Origin: Microcystis elabens FACHB-917 | GTDB taxonomy: Bacteria > Cyanobacteriota > Cyanobacteriia > PCC-6307 > Cyanobiaceae | Length of the DNA: 51,207 bases | Direction: 5' to 3' | Assembly (NCBI RefSeq): GCF_014698445.1 | Contig: NZ_JACJSZ010000020.1 | Span: 1 to 51,207, forward strand | In this document: in pieces, positions 29,132-36,306 of the stretch | How the letters are laid out: each line of letters starts with the position of its first letter | How positions within the stretch are numbered: position 1 is the stretch's first letter | Made by a program: the position numbers and the translations under genes | The notes under the pieces: generated by a model | What the model was told of the DNA's origin: nothing | What the model saw: only the letters and a program-made list of their open reading frames with translations | Databases searched by the model: none

Positions 29132-29830
29132 TCAGCGCTGCTCCAGGAGCTGGCCGAGTCGCTGGGAAATCGGCTGCAACTGCTTCTGCTGCCGCTGGTG
29201 CAAGCCACCAGGGGCATTTGGCCGCTGGTGGTCATAGAGCGCCAGCAGCAGTCCCTGGCTGCGCCCTGCACTGCTGCAACCCACAGGGCAGACCAGGATC
29301 ACGCCGTTGCTGCCTGCCGGCGAACGCACCGCCATCGGCAGAGCGCCGGCTTCATCGCTGGCGCACAGTCCCAGGGCGGCGTGGCCGAGGGCCTCGGCCA
29401 TCTCCACACCGAGCAGCGGTTGCTGTCCCGGCGTCAGCGCCAGCTGGCCATGGCGCCCATCGGCCGCCAGAACGGTCACGCTCCCGCCGCCTTCCCACTG
29501 CAGCAGCGCCAGGGTGTGGAGGCCGTCGCCACTGCTTTCGATCGCGCTGCGCAGCAGGGTTTGCACCTGCCCCTGGTGGGCACGCACCTGCTCCTGCAGG
29601 GTGGCGGCGGTGGTGGTGCTCATCCGTTTGGCCAGGTCCGGCTGCAGGGTGATCAGCAACCAGGCGGTGTAGAGCACCAGGCCCAGCAGCACGATGCGCG
29701 AAAGGCGGTAGAGCAGCTGCCAGGGGTTGCGGGCATCGAGCACGTCGCCCACAGCTTTCTGCAGCGCATCGCTGGTGGCGCGGGTGAACACCTCCACCCG
29801 CTCGGCCAGGCCCTTGTTGGTGTCGGGCAC
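29132..29830 (-). CDS. single-span membrane protein in the phage structural series
   Basis: 232 residues from a GTG start, 5 bp after the upstream stop. A helical N-terminal part (~1-43) is followed by one strong transmembrane segment at ~44-63 (LSRIVLLGLVLYTAWLLITL). An outside domain follows with a GAF/sensor-like mix of strands (SVTVLAADGRHGQLALTPG; GVILVCPVG). Membrane-anchored proteins are unusual inside a virion operon. It could alter the lysogen surface, help injection, or be host-derived cargo. No family is recognised. Confidence 0.65.
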   Translation of the reverse strand: MPDTNKGLAERVEVFTRATSDALQKAVGDVLDARNPWQLLYRLSRIVLLGLVLYTAWLLITLQPDLAKRMSTTTAATLQEQVRAHQGQVQTLLRSAIESSGDGLHTLALLQWEGGGSVTVLAADGRHGQLALTPGQQPLLGVEMAEALGHAALGLCASDEAGALPMAVRSPAGSNGVILVCPVGCSSAGRSQGLLLALYDHQRPNAPGGLHQRQQKQLQPISQRLGQLLEQR

Positions 29831-29835
29831 GGCGA

Positions 29836-30612
29836 TCAGGCGGAAAGCTCGTAGACCTGCCCCGATAGCCGGTCCAGGTAGAAGTCACCCACCGCCGGCG
29901 GCGGCTCCAGGGCCGGTGGCGGCGGACCATCACCGGAGTACCAGCGGGTGGCGCGGCTGCCGACACCCGATTCCTGCACTACCGCCAGAGCGGGTTCGCC
30001 GCTGCTCGGGTCGGGCATGAAGCCCAGGCCGCCATTGGGATGGAGCCGCAGGCGCCAGACCACGGCATGACGGCCGTCGTAGGGCTCACCGGTGATGCCA
30101 CCGCTGGGGATCAGCGGCTGGATCACACCACCGGTGCCGCCGCCGCCGTCGCGGTTGTTGAGCAGCTGCTGGGGCGGCACCGGGCAACCCACCAGGGCGA
30201 CGCGCAGCGTGGCGATCAGCATCCCCAGCTGCACCTGCACGGTCACATCGGCCCGTTGGGCATAAACGTGCCGCAGCCGAGGCGCCTGCCTGGAGACGGC
30301 AGGCCAGGGGACGACGTTGCTGCTGCCATCACCCCAGGTCACCGAGATCGGTGAGGGGATGGTCTGACGCGGGTTGATCAGCAGCTCGATGGCGGCTGAG
30401 CCGATCGGTTCGTTCCAACGGCTGTCCGCCGGTAGCCAGAACAACTCGAGGTCGTCAGCCGGGATGGGCCCCTTGCGGTAGCCCAGTTCGGCCCAGCGGC
30501 TGAACTCCATCGGCAGCACCCACTGCTCCACCCCCGGGCAGCCGACGGGTGGAAGCAGCCGTACCCGTTGACCGCCCACGGTGCTGGGTTGCTGGGGCAG
30601 GGGGTAGGGCAT
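29836..30612 (-). CDS. putative phage structural protein (258 aa)
   Basis: Not assigned. Pro-rich and β-rich. The middle holds ISVTWGDGSS and VTVQVQLGMLIATLRVALVG, which recall PKD/Ig-like strands. A Gly-rich break (NRDGGGGTGGV) separates a C-terminal domain ending with AVGDFYLDRLSGQVYELSA, a segment like the globular inserts of the collagen-like fibre ([17 protein letters not shown]). That shared module suggests both belong to the fibre/baseplate assembly. Confidence 0.68.
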   Translation of the reverse strand: MPYPLPQQPSTVGGQRVRLLPPVGCPGVEQWVLPMEFSRWAELGYRKGPIPADDLELFWLPADSRWNEPIGSAAIELLINPRQTIPSPISVTWGDGSSNVVPWPAVSRQAPRLRHVYAQRADVTVQVQLGMLIATLRVALVGCPVPPQQLLNNRDGGGGTGGVIQPLIPSGGITGEPYDGRHAVVWRLRLHPNGGLGFMPDPSSGEPALAVVQESGVGSRATRWYSGDGPPPPALEPPPAVGDFYLDRLSGQVYELSA

Positions 30613-30631
30613 GGCCAGCAGCTCGGGTGAT

Positions 30632-31129
30632 TCAGATCAGCGGGTCGTCAAAGAGGTCATCCGGCAGGGCGCTCAGCGGAACATCGGCTGCGGTGTCGGG
30701 ATCCGACGCCTCGATGGCTGCAGCCGGGGGCTCGGTTGGCTCCGCCGGTTCGCTGTTGGGCTCAGGGCCCATGGAATCGCTGTCGCTCTTGTCGCTGACG
30801 GTGCTGGCGCCGGTGTCAGCCGGTTCCACGGGCAGGGCCTCGTCCTTGCGGCGGCGGCCGCGCCGGCCGCGGGTTGATGCAGGTTTTGCATCGTCCAGCT
30901 CCAGCAGCTCGGATGCAGCCGCGGCGATGGGTGCTGGCGGCTCTGCTGCGGCGCCCCCAGCCGATGACGCTCCGGCTGTGGCCTCAGCCCCAGCCAGTCG
31001 CCAACCCAGCCCCAGCCAGCCGGGCAGATGCACCGGCCAGACGTAGCGCTCCTGGTTGCCCAGGCGGATGCGCAGCATCCCGGCGGGGAGGGGGCCCTGG
31101 GCTGCCAGCCCCGTTGTTGGCTGGGTCAT
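30632..31129 (-). CDS. hypothetical phage protein with disordered acidic tail (165 aa)
   Basis: The N-terminal ~45 residues form a small strand-rich unit (LRIRLGNQERYVWPVHLPGW). The rest is Ala/Glu/Pro/Asp-rich and looks disordered, with one basic patch (STRGRRGRRRKDE). The acidic end (LPDDLFDDPL) resembles docking peptides. It starts 2 bp after the 145-aa gene stop and was not matched to any family. It could be a head-tail adaptor or a chaperone-like protein; context only. Confidence 0.6.
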   Translation of the reverse strand: MTQPTTGLAAQGPLPAGMLRIRLGNQERYVWPVHLPGWLGLGWRLAGAEATAGASSAGGAAAEPPAPIAAAASELLELDDAKPASTRGRRGRRRKDEALPVEPADTGASTVSDKSDSDSMGPEPNSEPAEPTEPPAAAIEASDPDTAADVPLSALPDDLFDDPLI

Positions 31130-31131
31130 GG

Positions 31132-31569
31132 TCAGGCCGGCAGGGTGGCGGTCAGGCCGACGACCATTCCCTCAGGCGTGGAGGGGGTGACGACGGCCTT
31201 GGCGAAGCACAGCGCCGGCAGGTCGGCGTTATCCACATCGGCGGTGTCCAGCAGGATGTCGTGGCCGCTGATGTAGGCCTCCACCCGGCCGCCTTCCGCA
31301 GGCACAGCGACGGTGGCGACAGGGACAAAGGTGCCCATCGTTCCGTCGCGCAGCTCAGGCGCCAGATGCAGCACCACCGTCACCGCAGCACTGTGGCCCG
31401 GGTGGGACACCAGCAGGGAGAACTGGGAGGCGGCATCGAGCTTGGTGTTCAGCTTGACCACCTCACCGCTGGTGAACACCTTCTCGGTGTCGCGGGTGGC
31501 GGAGCGGTTAGTCCAGCCCACCAGCACCGTGGCGGCATCGAGGAGGGCGTTGGCTTTCAGGCGTGTCAT
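31132..31569 (-). CDS. putative head decoration/structural protein (145 aa)
   Basis: The ATG at 31569 (MTRLKANALLDAATVLVGW) is preferred over the longer open frame because the upstream part overlaps the capsid gene and looks random. The protein is β-rich and low-charge (AVTVVLHLAPEL; EAYISGHDILL). It lies directly downstream of the major capsid gene (35 bp), the usual site of decoration or head-completion genes. No family is recognised. Confidence 0.6.
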   Translation of the reverse strand: MTRLKANALLDAATVLVGWTNRSATRDTEKVFTSGEVVKLNTKLDAASQFSLLVSHPGHSAAVTVVLHLAPELRDGTMGTFVPVATVAVPAEGGRVEAYISGHDILLDTADVDNADLPALCFAKAVVTPSTPEGMVVGLTATLPA

Positions 31570-31604
31570 CGGTCGGTCTCCAAGAAAGGGGTACGGAGTG
31601 GCGG

Positions 31605-32522
31605 TCAGGAAATGGGGGCGATGCTGTGCAGCCGGCCAGCAGCGCGGGGGTGCATGACGCCAAAGCCCACGTACCAATCGATCCGGGTGCGGAACACCGG
31701 GGCATCAGGCACCTCACCCAGATCTCTGACGGAGATGCCGTAGCGACCCTGGAAGGGCCCCTGCAGGCCGGTCACCGCCTGGTCGCCAAAGGTGCAGCAG
31801 TAGATCGAGCTGGTGCCACCGGCTTCTCCGTAGCCAAGAACTTCCAGGCCCTGGGCATCGCGGTCGACGGTGAGGATCTGGCATTCCTGGTAGTGATGCA
31901 CCATCACGCCCAGGTTGTTGGTGCTCACGTTGTAGACGCCCTGGCCGACGGTCTGGCGGGCAAGGGCGTTGAGCTGGCGGCGCATCGCCTTGCTCATCAC
32001 CAGATATTTCCTGCCGCCGTAGGAGTTCACCGAGTCGATCAGCTCATCGAGCTTGTCGAAATCGAGCGCCCCGCCACCGTTGTTCAGCGCCATCTCGCTG
32101 CCCGGCATGAGGCGCTTGGCCAGGCCGTCAAAGCCCCGGCCCTGGCTGGCGGTGGCATCGCCGTTGATCAACGCCGCCTCGAGGGTGAGGCGCATCGAGC
32201 GGACCTTCATCTCGGTCTGCGCCGCCCGGGCCTCAGGGCCCTGCAGGTCGACGATCGAGCGGTCCACATCCACGTCACCCCCAAAGAGGTGCACGGCCTC
32301 GGATTGGGGGTCGACGACGCCATAGCTCTGCTTGTAGCCCTCGTTCACCGCCCGGAAGCCCACCGAGGGGAGCTCCTTCTCGACGGAATAGAAGAGGCCG
32401 CCGCCGGCGATGTTCATGAACGGCAGCCAGCTGAGCAGTTCGCCCTCAGCGAAGGTCTTGATCACCGCCAGGTGCTCCAGGCGGGTCTCGTACTTAGCTG
32501 CCTCGATCAGGGTGAGGCCCAT
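31605..32522 (-). CDS. major capsid protein, HK97-fold type
   Basis: 305 residues. The pattern fits encapsulin/HK97-like capsid proteins of small siphoviruses and podoviruses: an N-arm helix (MGLTLIEAAKYETRLEHLAV), an E-loop-like segment (FYSVEKELPSVGFRAVNEGY), a spine helix (EMKVRSMRLTLEAALINGD), an A-domain with the GGRKYLVMSKAMRRQLNAL stretch and a late TGLQGPFQGRYGISVRDLG strand. It sits downstream of portal and scaffold genes. The CCGGCTATTGCCATGG motif is 39 bp upstream. The Cys pair in SIYCCTFGDQ is noticeable. No protease gene was recognised, so a fused or absent maturation protease is possible. Confidence 0.82.
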   Translation of the reverse strand: MGLTLIEAAKYETRLEHLAVIKTFAEGELLSWLPFMNIAGGGLFYSVEKELPSVGFRAVNEGYKQSYGVVDPQSEAVHLFGGDVDVDRSIVDLQGPEARAAQTEMKVRSMRLTLEAALINGDATASQGRGFDGLAKRLMPGSEMALNNGGGALDFDKLDELIDSVNSYGGRKYLVMSKAMRRQLNALARQTVGQGVYNVSTNNLGVMVHHYQECQILTVDRDAQGLEVLGYGEAGGTSSIYCCTFGDQAVTGLQGPFQGRYGISVRDLGEVPDAPVFRTRIDWYVGFGVMHPRAAGRLHSIAPIS

Positions 32523-32561
32523 CGGTGCTGCACTCCCGGGGTCCGGCCCCAGATCACGTCA

Positions 32562-32577
32562 CCGGCTATTGCCATGG
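32562..32577 (-). promoter_or_regulatory. recurrent phage motif CCATGGCAATAGCCGG, copy upstream of capsid gene
   Basis: Identical over 16 bp to the copy upstream of the fibre gene and 39 bp upstream of the capsid start. It lies in the 128-bp gap between the transglutaminase-like and capsid genes. Confidence 0.5.
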
Positions 32578-32650
32578 ACCAGATCCTTGGGGTGTCGAGC
32601 AGAGTTGGGCTGCTCCGAGCCTCGTTTCGGGCCGCTTGGTCTGCTGGCGT

Positions 32651-33523
32651 TCAGGCCTGCAGTGTCCCGGCCAGCGCGGGCGCGCACCCATCACCAGTGG
32701 GGCCACCTGCGGCAAATGCGCCGACCTCCTCGGTGATGACCTGGAAACCCGTCAGCTCATGCGCCCCGAAGGACCGCAGGAAGGGCACATCGGCAGCATC
32801 GCGGCCACGGCCGATCAACACCCTCCCGCACCGAGGAAAGTTGTGGCGGGCATCAAAGACGTACCAGCGATCCTCCAGGAACACCTCGAACCAGGCCAAG
32901 AAATCCACCGGTGCCTCCCCACGGACGATGCCGGTGTAGCCGAGGTAGCCCGTGCAGTAGCGAGCCGGGATGTTCAGGCAGCGGCAGAGAGTGATCGCCA
33001 GGTGGGCGTAGTCGCGGCAGACCCCAGCACCAGAGTCCACGGACTGACTGGCGCTCTGATGCAGCTGCGAGGCGGAGTAATCAAAGCGGATGCGCTCATG
33101 CACCCAGTCGCAGATGGCCTGCACCAGCGGCCAGCCGGGGGTGATCCCCGCGAAGGTGCTCCAGGCCAGCTCCATCAGCGCTGCGGTGTCGCAGTAGGTG
33201 CTGGCGTTGAGGAAGCGATAGGCGTCGATCGGCAGGGCCTGAATCGGACACTGACGCACATGGGGGAGCACCGGATCAGTACCATCCGGAACCTGAATCG
33301 TGGCGGCGTAGCTGAGGCTGGTGCTGCCCGTGGGGGCCAGAAGACGACACCAGCGGTTGCCTGCCTGATCGGCGAGCACCTCGTAGCTGCGATCGGGGAG
33401 CACCTGCAGCTGTTCCGCCGCGACGAGATCTGGCGCCAGGCTGCTGTGGACATGCACCAGCGCCAGCAGGGGTGTGGCGGGCTCACAACGCAGGTCGAGC
33501 TTGCAACCGATGCTCAGATGCAC
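32651..33523 (-). CDS. transglutaminase-like cysteine protease family protein
   Basis: 290 residues from a GTG start. An N-terminal β-rich domain of the bacterial transglutaminase type (CEPATPLLALVHVHSSLAPD) precedes the transglutaminase-like core: catalytic Cys in GAGVCRDYAHLA, then His in AWFEVFLEDRWYVFDARH and the following Asp. The whole protein resembles ordinary bacterial COG1305 enzymes rather than known virion proteins. It lies directly upstream of the major capsid gene, in the same direction. It may be host-derived cargo (a moron) or be used in capsid or host protein modification; its function in the phage is unknown. Confidence 0.85.
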   Translation of the reverse strand: MHLSIGCKLDLRCEPATPLLALVHVHSSLAPDLVAAEQLQVLPDRSYEVLADQAGNRWCRLLAPTGSTSLSYAATIQVPDGTDPVLPHVRQCPIQALPIDAYRFLNASTYCDTAALMELAWSTFAGITPGWPLVQAICDWVHERIRFDYSASQLHQSASQSVDSGAGVCRDYAHLAITLCRCLNIPARYCTGYLGYTGIVRGEAPVDFLAWFEVFLEDRWYVFDARHNFPRCGRVLIGRGRDAADVPFLRSFGAHELTGFQVITEEVGAFAAGGPTGDGCAPALAGTLQA

Positions 33524-33915
33524 GGGGGCGAGGGTGGCATGGGAGCTGTCTTGATGCTGTTCGAATAAGACGGCGATCGGCAGACCAGTAGGCGTCAGGC
33601 CAGGAAGTCCTGATCAGACGAGGTGGCTGGTTTGCGTTTGCCTGACCGTGCCCGATTGGGCTGCAGATCGAATCGCCGTCGATCTGGGGGCCTGCTTGTC
33701 GTGAGGGCTACTGATGCAACGGCGTCTCCGAACAGGGCACGTCCACCAGCTCCTGAACGGGCTCCGCTCCGGCCCTCCTCATGGTCGGGGGGCGCGTCAA
33801 GGGTGAACCGAGCCCGCCGGTGTGGACGTTGGCTGCGCTGCGCTCCGCATCTCAGTTGTGGACGGGCCCTTGACCCGCCCCCCGCCGGCTGAGGGGTCCT
33901 ACGCGGAGCCCTCCC
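33524..33915. other. intergenic region with hairpin H5
   Basis: 392 bp with no convincing gene. It separates the minus-strand head genes from a short plus-strand insert. It holds the strong inverted repeat at 33787-33883. Confidence 0.5.
33787..33883 (+). repeat. leader hairpin H5
   Basis: The arms of 17 nt, GGGGGGCGCGTCAAGGG (33787-33803) and CCCTTGACCCGCCCCCC (33867-33883), pair with one mismatch. The loop contains GGACGTTGGCTGCGCTGCGC, similar to the loop of H4. It ends 32 bp before the ATG at 33916. Confidence 0.75.
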
Positions 33916-34101
33916 ATGGCCCCTCTGTCCCGCAAAGCTCAGCTGCAGCAGTTCTCCTGGCAGGTGCTGGAAGATCTGGCCTTCTGCAGTGGGCGCTGGC
34001 CACGGCTCGCTGAGCTGGCGGCCCAGGTGCTGTTCGAGCAGCAAGCAGCCGCCCCGGCGGTGCCGGTCGATCCAGAGCTGGAGGCACTGCTGCCCTTCTG
34101 A
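33916..34101 (+). CDS. hypothetical small protein (61 aa)
   Basis: Not recognised. A short helical protein (MAPLSRKAQLQQFSWQVLED, then LAELAAQVLFEQQ) with an acidic end. It is on the plus strand, against the surrounding head genes, and is preceded by hairpin H5 with a 32-bp gap. The start codon context ATGGCC matches the other hairpin-led genes. It is probably a small accessory protein, expressed separately from the minus-strand operon. Confidence 0.55.
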   Translation: MAPLSRKAQLQQFSWQVLEDLAFCSGRWPRLAELAAQVLFEQQAAAPAVPVDPELEALLPF

Positions 34102-34417
34102 GGGCCAGGGCCAGCAGCCGGCGGGGCTCCCCAGGGCCCTGCCTTCCTGCTGGTCGCGACCGCTGGGGGGCGGGGGAAGACCTCAGCAGAGCCAGCGGAC
34201 CTGGCAGCCCACCGATCCACCGGGAGCGGATCAAACGACCGAGCTGGCGGGGTTTCAGCACGCGCGGGGCCGGAAGGCCTCACGGTCGGCGAGGGCCTGA
34301 TCACCGCTGCCCCAGCCGTCTCGCCCTGGCAAGGATCGGGCCAGGCGCCTCTGCGAGGCGTCCTTGCCAGGTCGCTACAGCCGGGGCCTGACGCGGGTGT
34401 CCCTCGCCTCCTTCGTG
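34102..34417. other. intergenic region with hairpin H6
   Basis: 316 bp, GC-rich, without a supported gene on either strand. The only clear structure is the hairpin at 34326-34370. Confidence 0.45.
34326..34370 (+). repeat. leader hairpin H6
   Basis: Perfect 10-bp outer arms, CTGGCAAGGA (34326-34335) / TCCTTGCCAG (34361-34370), and inner CGCCTC / GAGGCG around TGC. It is a close relative of H3. It ends 47 bp before the ATG at 34418. Confidence 0.75.
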
Positions 34418-34630
34418 ATGGCCTCCTTTTCTCCCCGCTGCGAGATCCGCCAGCTAGCGGTGTTCGTCTATCCCGGCGGGATCAAGGCACCCGATGCTGA
34501 GCGCATCACGGTCTTCTATGGCCGCCGCGGCCTGCCGGTCAAAAAGCCCCGCTTCATTCCAGCGAAGCTGGCCCATCAGCTGGCCCGCAAGCTGCAGGCC
34601 AAGCGGCTCGGCACCGTGGCGGTGCTGTGA
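34418..34630 (+). CDS. hypothetical small basic protein (70 aa)
   Basis: Not recognised. The ATG at 34418 is preferred over the upstream open frame, which runs into hairpin H6. The sequence has short strands followed by a basic helix (EIRQLAVFVYPGG, then FIPAKLAHQLARKLQAKRLG), a layout seen in small nucleic-acid-binding proteins. It is the second plus-strand gene of this insert and is followed by a strong GC hairpin terminator. Confidence 0.6.
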   Translation: MASFSPRCEIRQLAVFVYPGGIKAPDAERITVFYGRRGLPVKKPRFIPAKLAHQLARKLQAKRLGTVAVL

Positions 34631-34654
34631 GCCGCCTGGGGCTGCGGCCCCTTG

Positions 34655-34681
34655 CCCCGGCGGGCCTGCGGGCCCCCGGGG
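34655..34681 (+). terminator. GC-rich terminator hairpin
   Basis: The stem CCCCGG-C-GGGCC / GGCCC-C-CCGGGG with a 4-nt loop is followed by CTTTC. It begins 25 bp after the stop at 34630. The interval to 34920 holds nothing else recognisable and is notably A/T-richer after 34730. Confidence 0.7.
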
Positions 34682-34920
34682 CTTTCAGCTGACTCAGCGC
34701 AGCCGGGCAATCAGAATCGTCGCCAGTCGGACTTTGGTTAAGCAATTCCGCCAGGGCTGCCAATGAGGCGTCTATTCAGCAACGAAAGCAGATTTAAGGC
34801 CCTGCTCTCAAAGTAAGCAGAGAAGAGACCGCCTCAGTTTGCACACGGCACTCCGGTTGTTCTTGAGCAATATCTCTCATATGTCATAACAGGAGCAATG
34901 CCGCACTTGCTTGGATTTGC

Positions 34921-35103
34921 TTAGCAGTATTCGGAATTAGGATTGCATTTGACCGCAAGAGCGCAACTAAGTGTGGTGTCACCAAGATCGATCATCTTCG
35001 CTATTGTCTCGCACCGCAACGTCTTGCCAGTGGCGGGGAAGCATAAGAGCGCCATGGCTGCCCATGCAGCTCCTGGTCCAATGGTCAGTGCTAGTGACTT
35101 CAT
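34921..35103 (-). CDS. small putative secreted protein (60 aa)
   Basis: MKSLALTIGPGAAWAAMALLCFP looks like a signal peptide, although GPG in its core is unusual. The mature part would hold four cysteines (CETIAKM, LSCALAVKCNPNSEYC), enough for two disulfides. Its ATG overlaps the stop of the upstream zinc-finger gene as ATGA (35100-35103), which supports it being real. No family is recognised. Confidence 0.5.
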   Translation of the reverse strand: MKSLALTIGPGAAWAAMALLCFPATGKTLRCETIAKMIDLGDTTLSCALAVKCNPNSEYC

Positions 35104-35525
35104 AGAATAATTGCCTGGTTGGGTGTAATTAGCAGGGTAGTGTCATCGGCTGTCTGCAGGGTTTTCGCCTGTTCTTGTTGACCAATGATGGAGCCGCGAG
35201 TCTGTATGCCAGGGTCCGGGGAGATGCTCCATTGGGCCGGCATCTGCGTCCTCGCCCTTCTACAGCGTTGGCTCTGCTGGTGCTGGCGAACCGTCCACTG
35301 GTTCCCCTTGATGGTCATGCCGCAGTGCTCGCAGGTCGTGAGCGGACGGCTCTTGCACCACTGGGCCGGCCGCTCACCCACCAGCTCGCGGCGGCTGGGG
35401 TCGATGCCCCTGCCCTGCTGGTAGCGGGTGAGGGCTGGTGCCGTGGTCACGAAGCCAGTGTCCAGACAGCGAAACAGCAGGGATTGCCCCCGCAGGTTCT
35501 GGACGTTGAAGGTGGTAGCCGTCAT
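35100..35525 (-). CDS. small zinc-finger-like phage protein (141 aa)
   Basis: From the ATG at 35525 (MTATTFNVQNLRGQSLLFRC). The core has CEHCGMTIKGNQWTVRQH, then SQRC, a C-x2-C...H-x(n)-C arrangement that would bind zinc, in an otherwise polar protein. Two palindromes with CCACCA/TGGTGG arms lie 16-62 bp upstream and could be its own operators. It is coupled to the secreted peptide gene downstream by an ATGA overlap. A DNA-binding or regulatory role is inferred from the Cys/His spacing only. Confidence 0.55.
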   Translation of the reverse strand: MTATTFNVQNLRGQSLLFRCLDTGFVTTAPALTRYQQGRGIDPSRRELVGERPAQWCKSRPLTTCEHCGMTIKGNQWTVRQHQQSQRCRRARTQMPAQWSISPDPGIQTRGSIIGQQEQAKTLQTADDTTLLITPNQAIIL

Positions 35526-35540
35526 CAGCGCAGGGTCCGC

Positions 35541-35560
35541 TGCCACCACCGATGGTGGCA
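35541..35560 (-). promoter_or_regulatory. palindrome, candidate operator 1
   Basis: Perfect 8-bp arms TGCCACCA / TGGTGGCA around CCGA, 15 bp upstream of the zinc-finger gene start at 35525. Confidence 0.45.
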
Positions 35561-35574
35561 TGAGCTCCCTATCT

Positions 35575-35587
35575 CCACCACTGGTGG
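35575..35587 (-). promoter_or_regulatory. palindrome, candidate operator 2
   Basis: CCACCA-C-TGGTGG repeats the arms of the palindrome at 35541-35560; the centres are about 30 bp (three helical turns) apart. Confidence 0.4.
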
Positions 35588-35903
35588 CGGGCAGATCAGG
35601 ATGCTGCCACGAGACCCGATCAAGACAGCAGGGCCAGAGGGGGGGATTTCCCAGAGCCTGAAAAATTTCCGAGGCACCCTGCGCCGCTCCTGGAAACAGG
35701 GGGAATACCCCCCCGAGCCTGCGTTCTTCTATGAGGAGCTACGGGGCTCTCCAAGGAGTTGCAGGAAGCTGATTTTGAAACGCAAATTATGAGGAGAATT
35801 CGCGATTTTTTTCGCGTCAGTTTCTCCCCTTTTGAGGTGTTGATCGTTTGGCTGGCTGTGTTTTCTGGGCTCCGGGCAGTTACGGGGTTGATCGGCTTGC
35901 GCG

Positions 35904-36290
35904 TCAGCGGCGGCGAGGTTGTTTGGTTATGCGCTGGCCATGGCGTTCCGCTGCATCCATGCGGCGCGCCAGGCTCGTGGCCCAGCGGCGGCCGGGGTCA
36001 CCGCCCCAGCCGTCCCAGGCCTGACGGCCCTTGCCGTAGGTCTCCCAGCTGGAGCCCTGCTTGTCCACCTCGTGGCGAGCGAAGTAGCTCACCATTCGAT
36101 CGATCGTCTGGGGTGAGAGCTCCTGGCGGTTGAGCAGCTGCCGCGCTCGCGCCAGCCCCACCGGCGTCATGCCCCGATTGGAAGGAGGCTGCTGGGCCCG
36201 GCGCTCCAGGGCACGACGGGCGGCAGCCGCCACCGGCTCCGGAGGTCGGAACGAAAGGCCGGCATAGAAGCTGCGGGGCCGCCGTGTCAT
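35904..36290 (-). CDS. hypothetical phage protein with conserved-looking Trp/Gly motif (128 aa)
   Basis: Not assigned. Arg-rich throughout. The helical middle (VGLARARQLLNRQELSPQT) leads to a distinctive segment, MVSYFARHEVDKQGSSWETYG then AWDGWGGDPGRRWA. Segments of this style occur in phage genes near the portal and scaffold, where they may bind DNA or the head vertex; this is recollection, not proof. It lies 16 bp downstream of the scaffold gene in the same direction. Confidence 0.6.
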   Translation of the reverse strand: MTRRPRSFYAGLSFRPPEPVAAAARRALERRAQQPPSNRGMTPVGLARARQLLNRQELSPQTIDRMVSYFARHEVDKQGSSWETYGKGRQAWDGWGGDPGRRWATSLARRMDAAERHGQRITKQPRRR

Positions 36291-36306
36291 TGAGCTTCCA
36301 GCGGCC

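Larger units (their letters stand above)
35526..35903. other. intergenic region upstream of the zinc-finger gene
   Basis: 378 bp. The first 65 bp hold the two palindromes. The rest (35600-35903) has G- and T-rich runs and no supported gene; an ORF on the plus strand there is a shadow of the 128-aa gene. Confidence 0.45.

Noticed and set aside
33939-34304. Minus-strand ORFs overlapping the 61-aa gene
   Set aside because: They are Pro/Ala/Arg-rich shadows without motifs, crossing hairpin and intergenic DNA.
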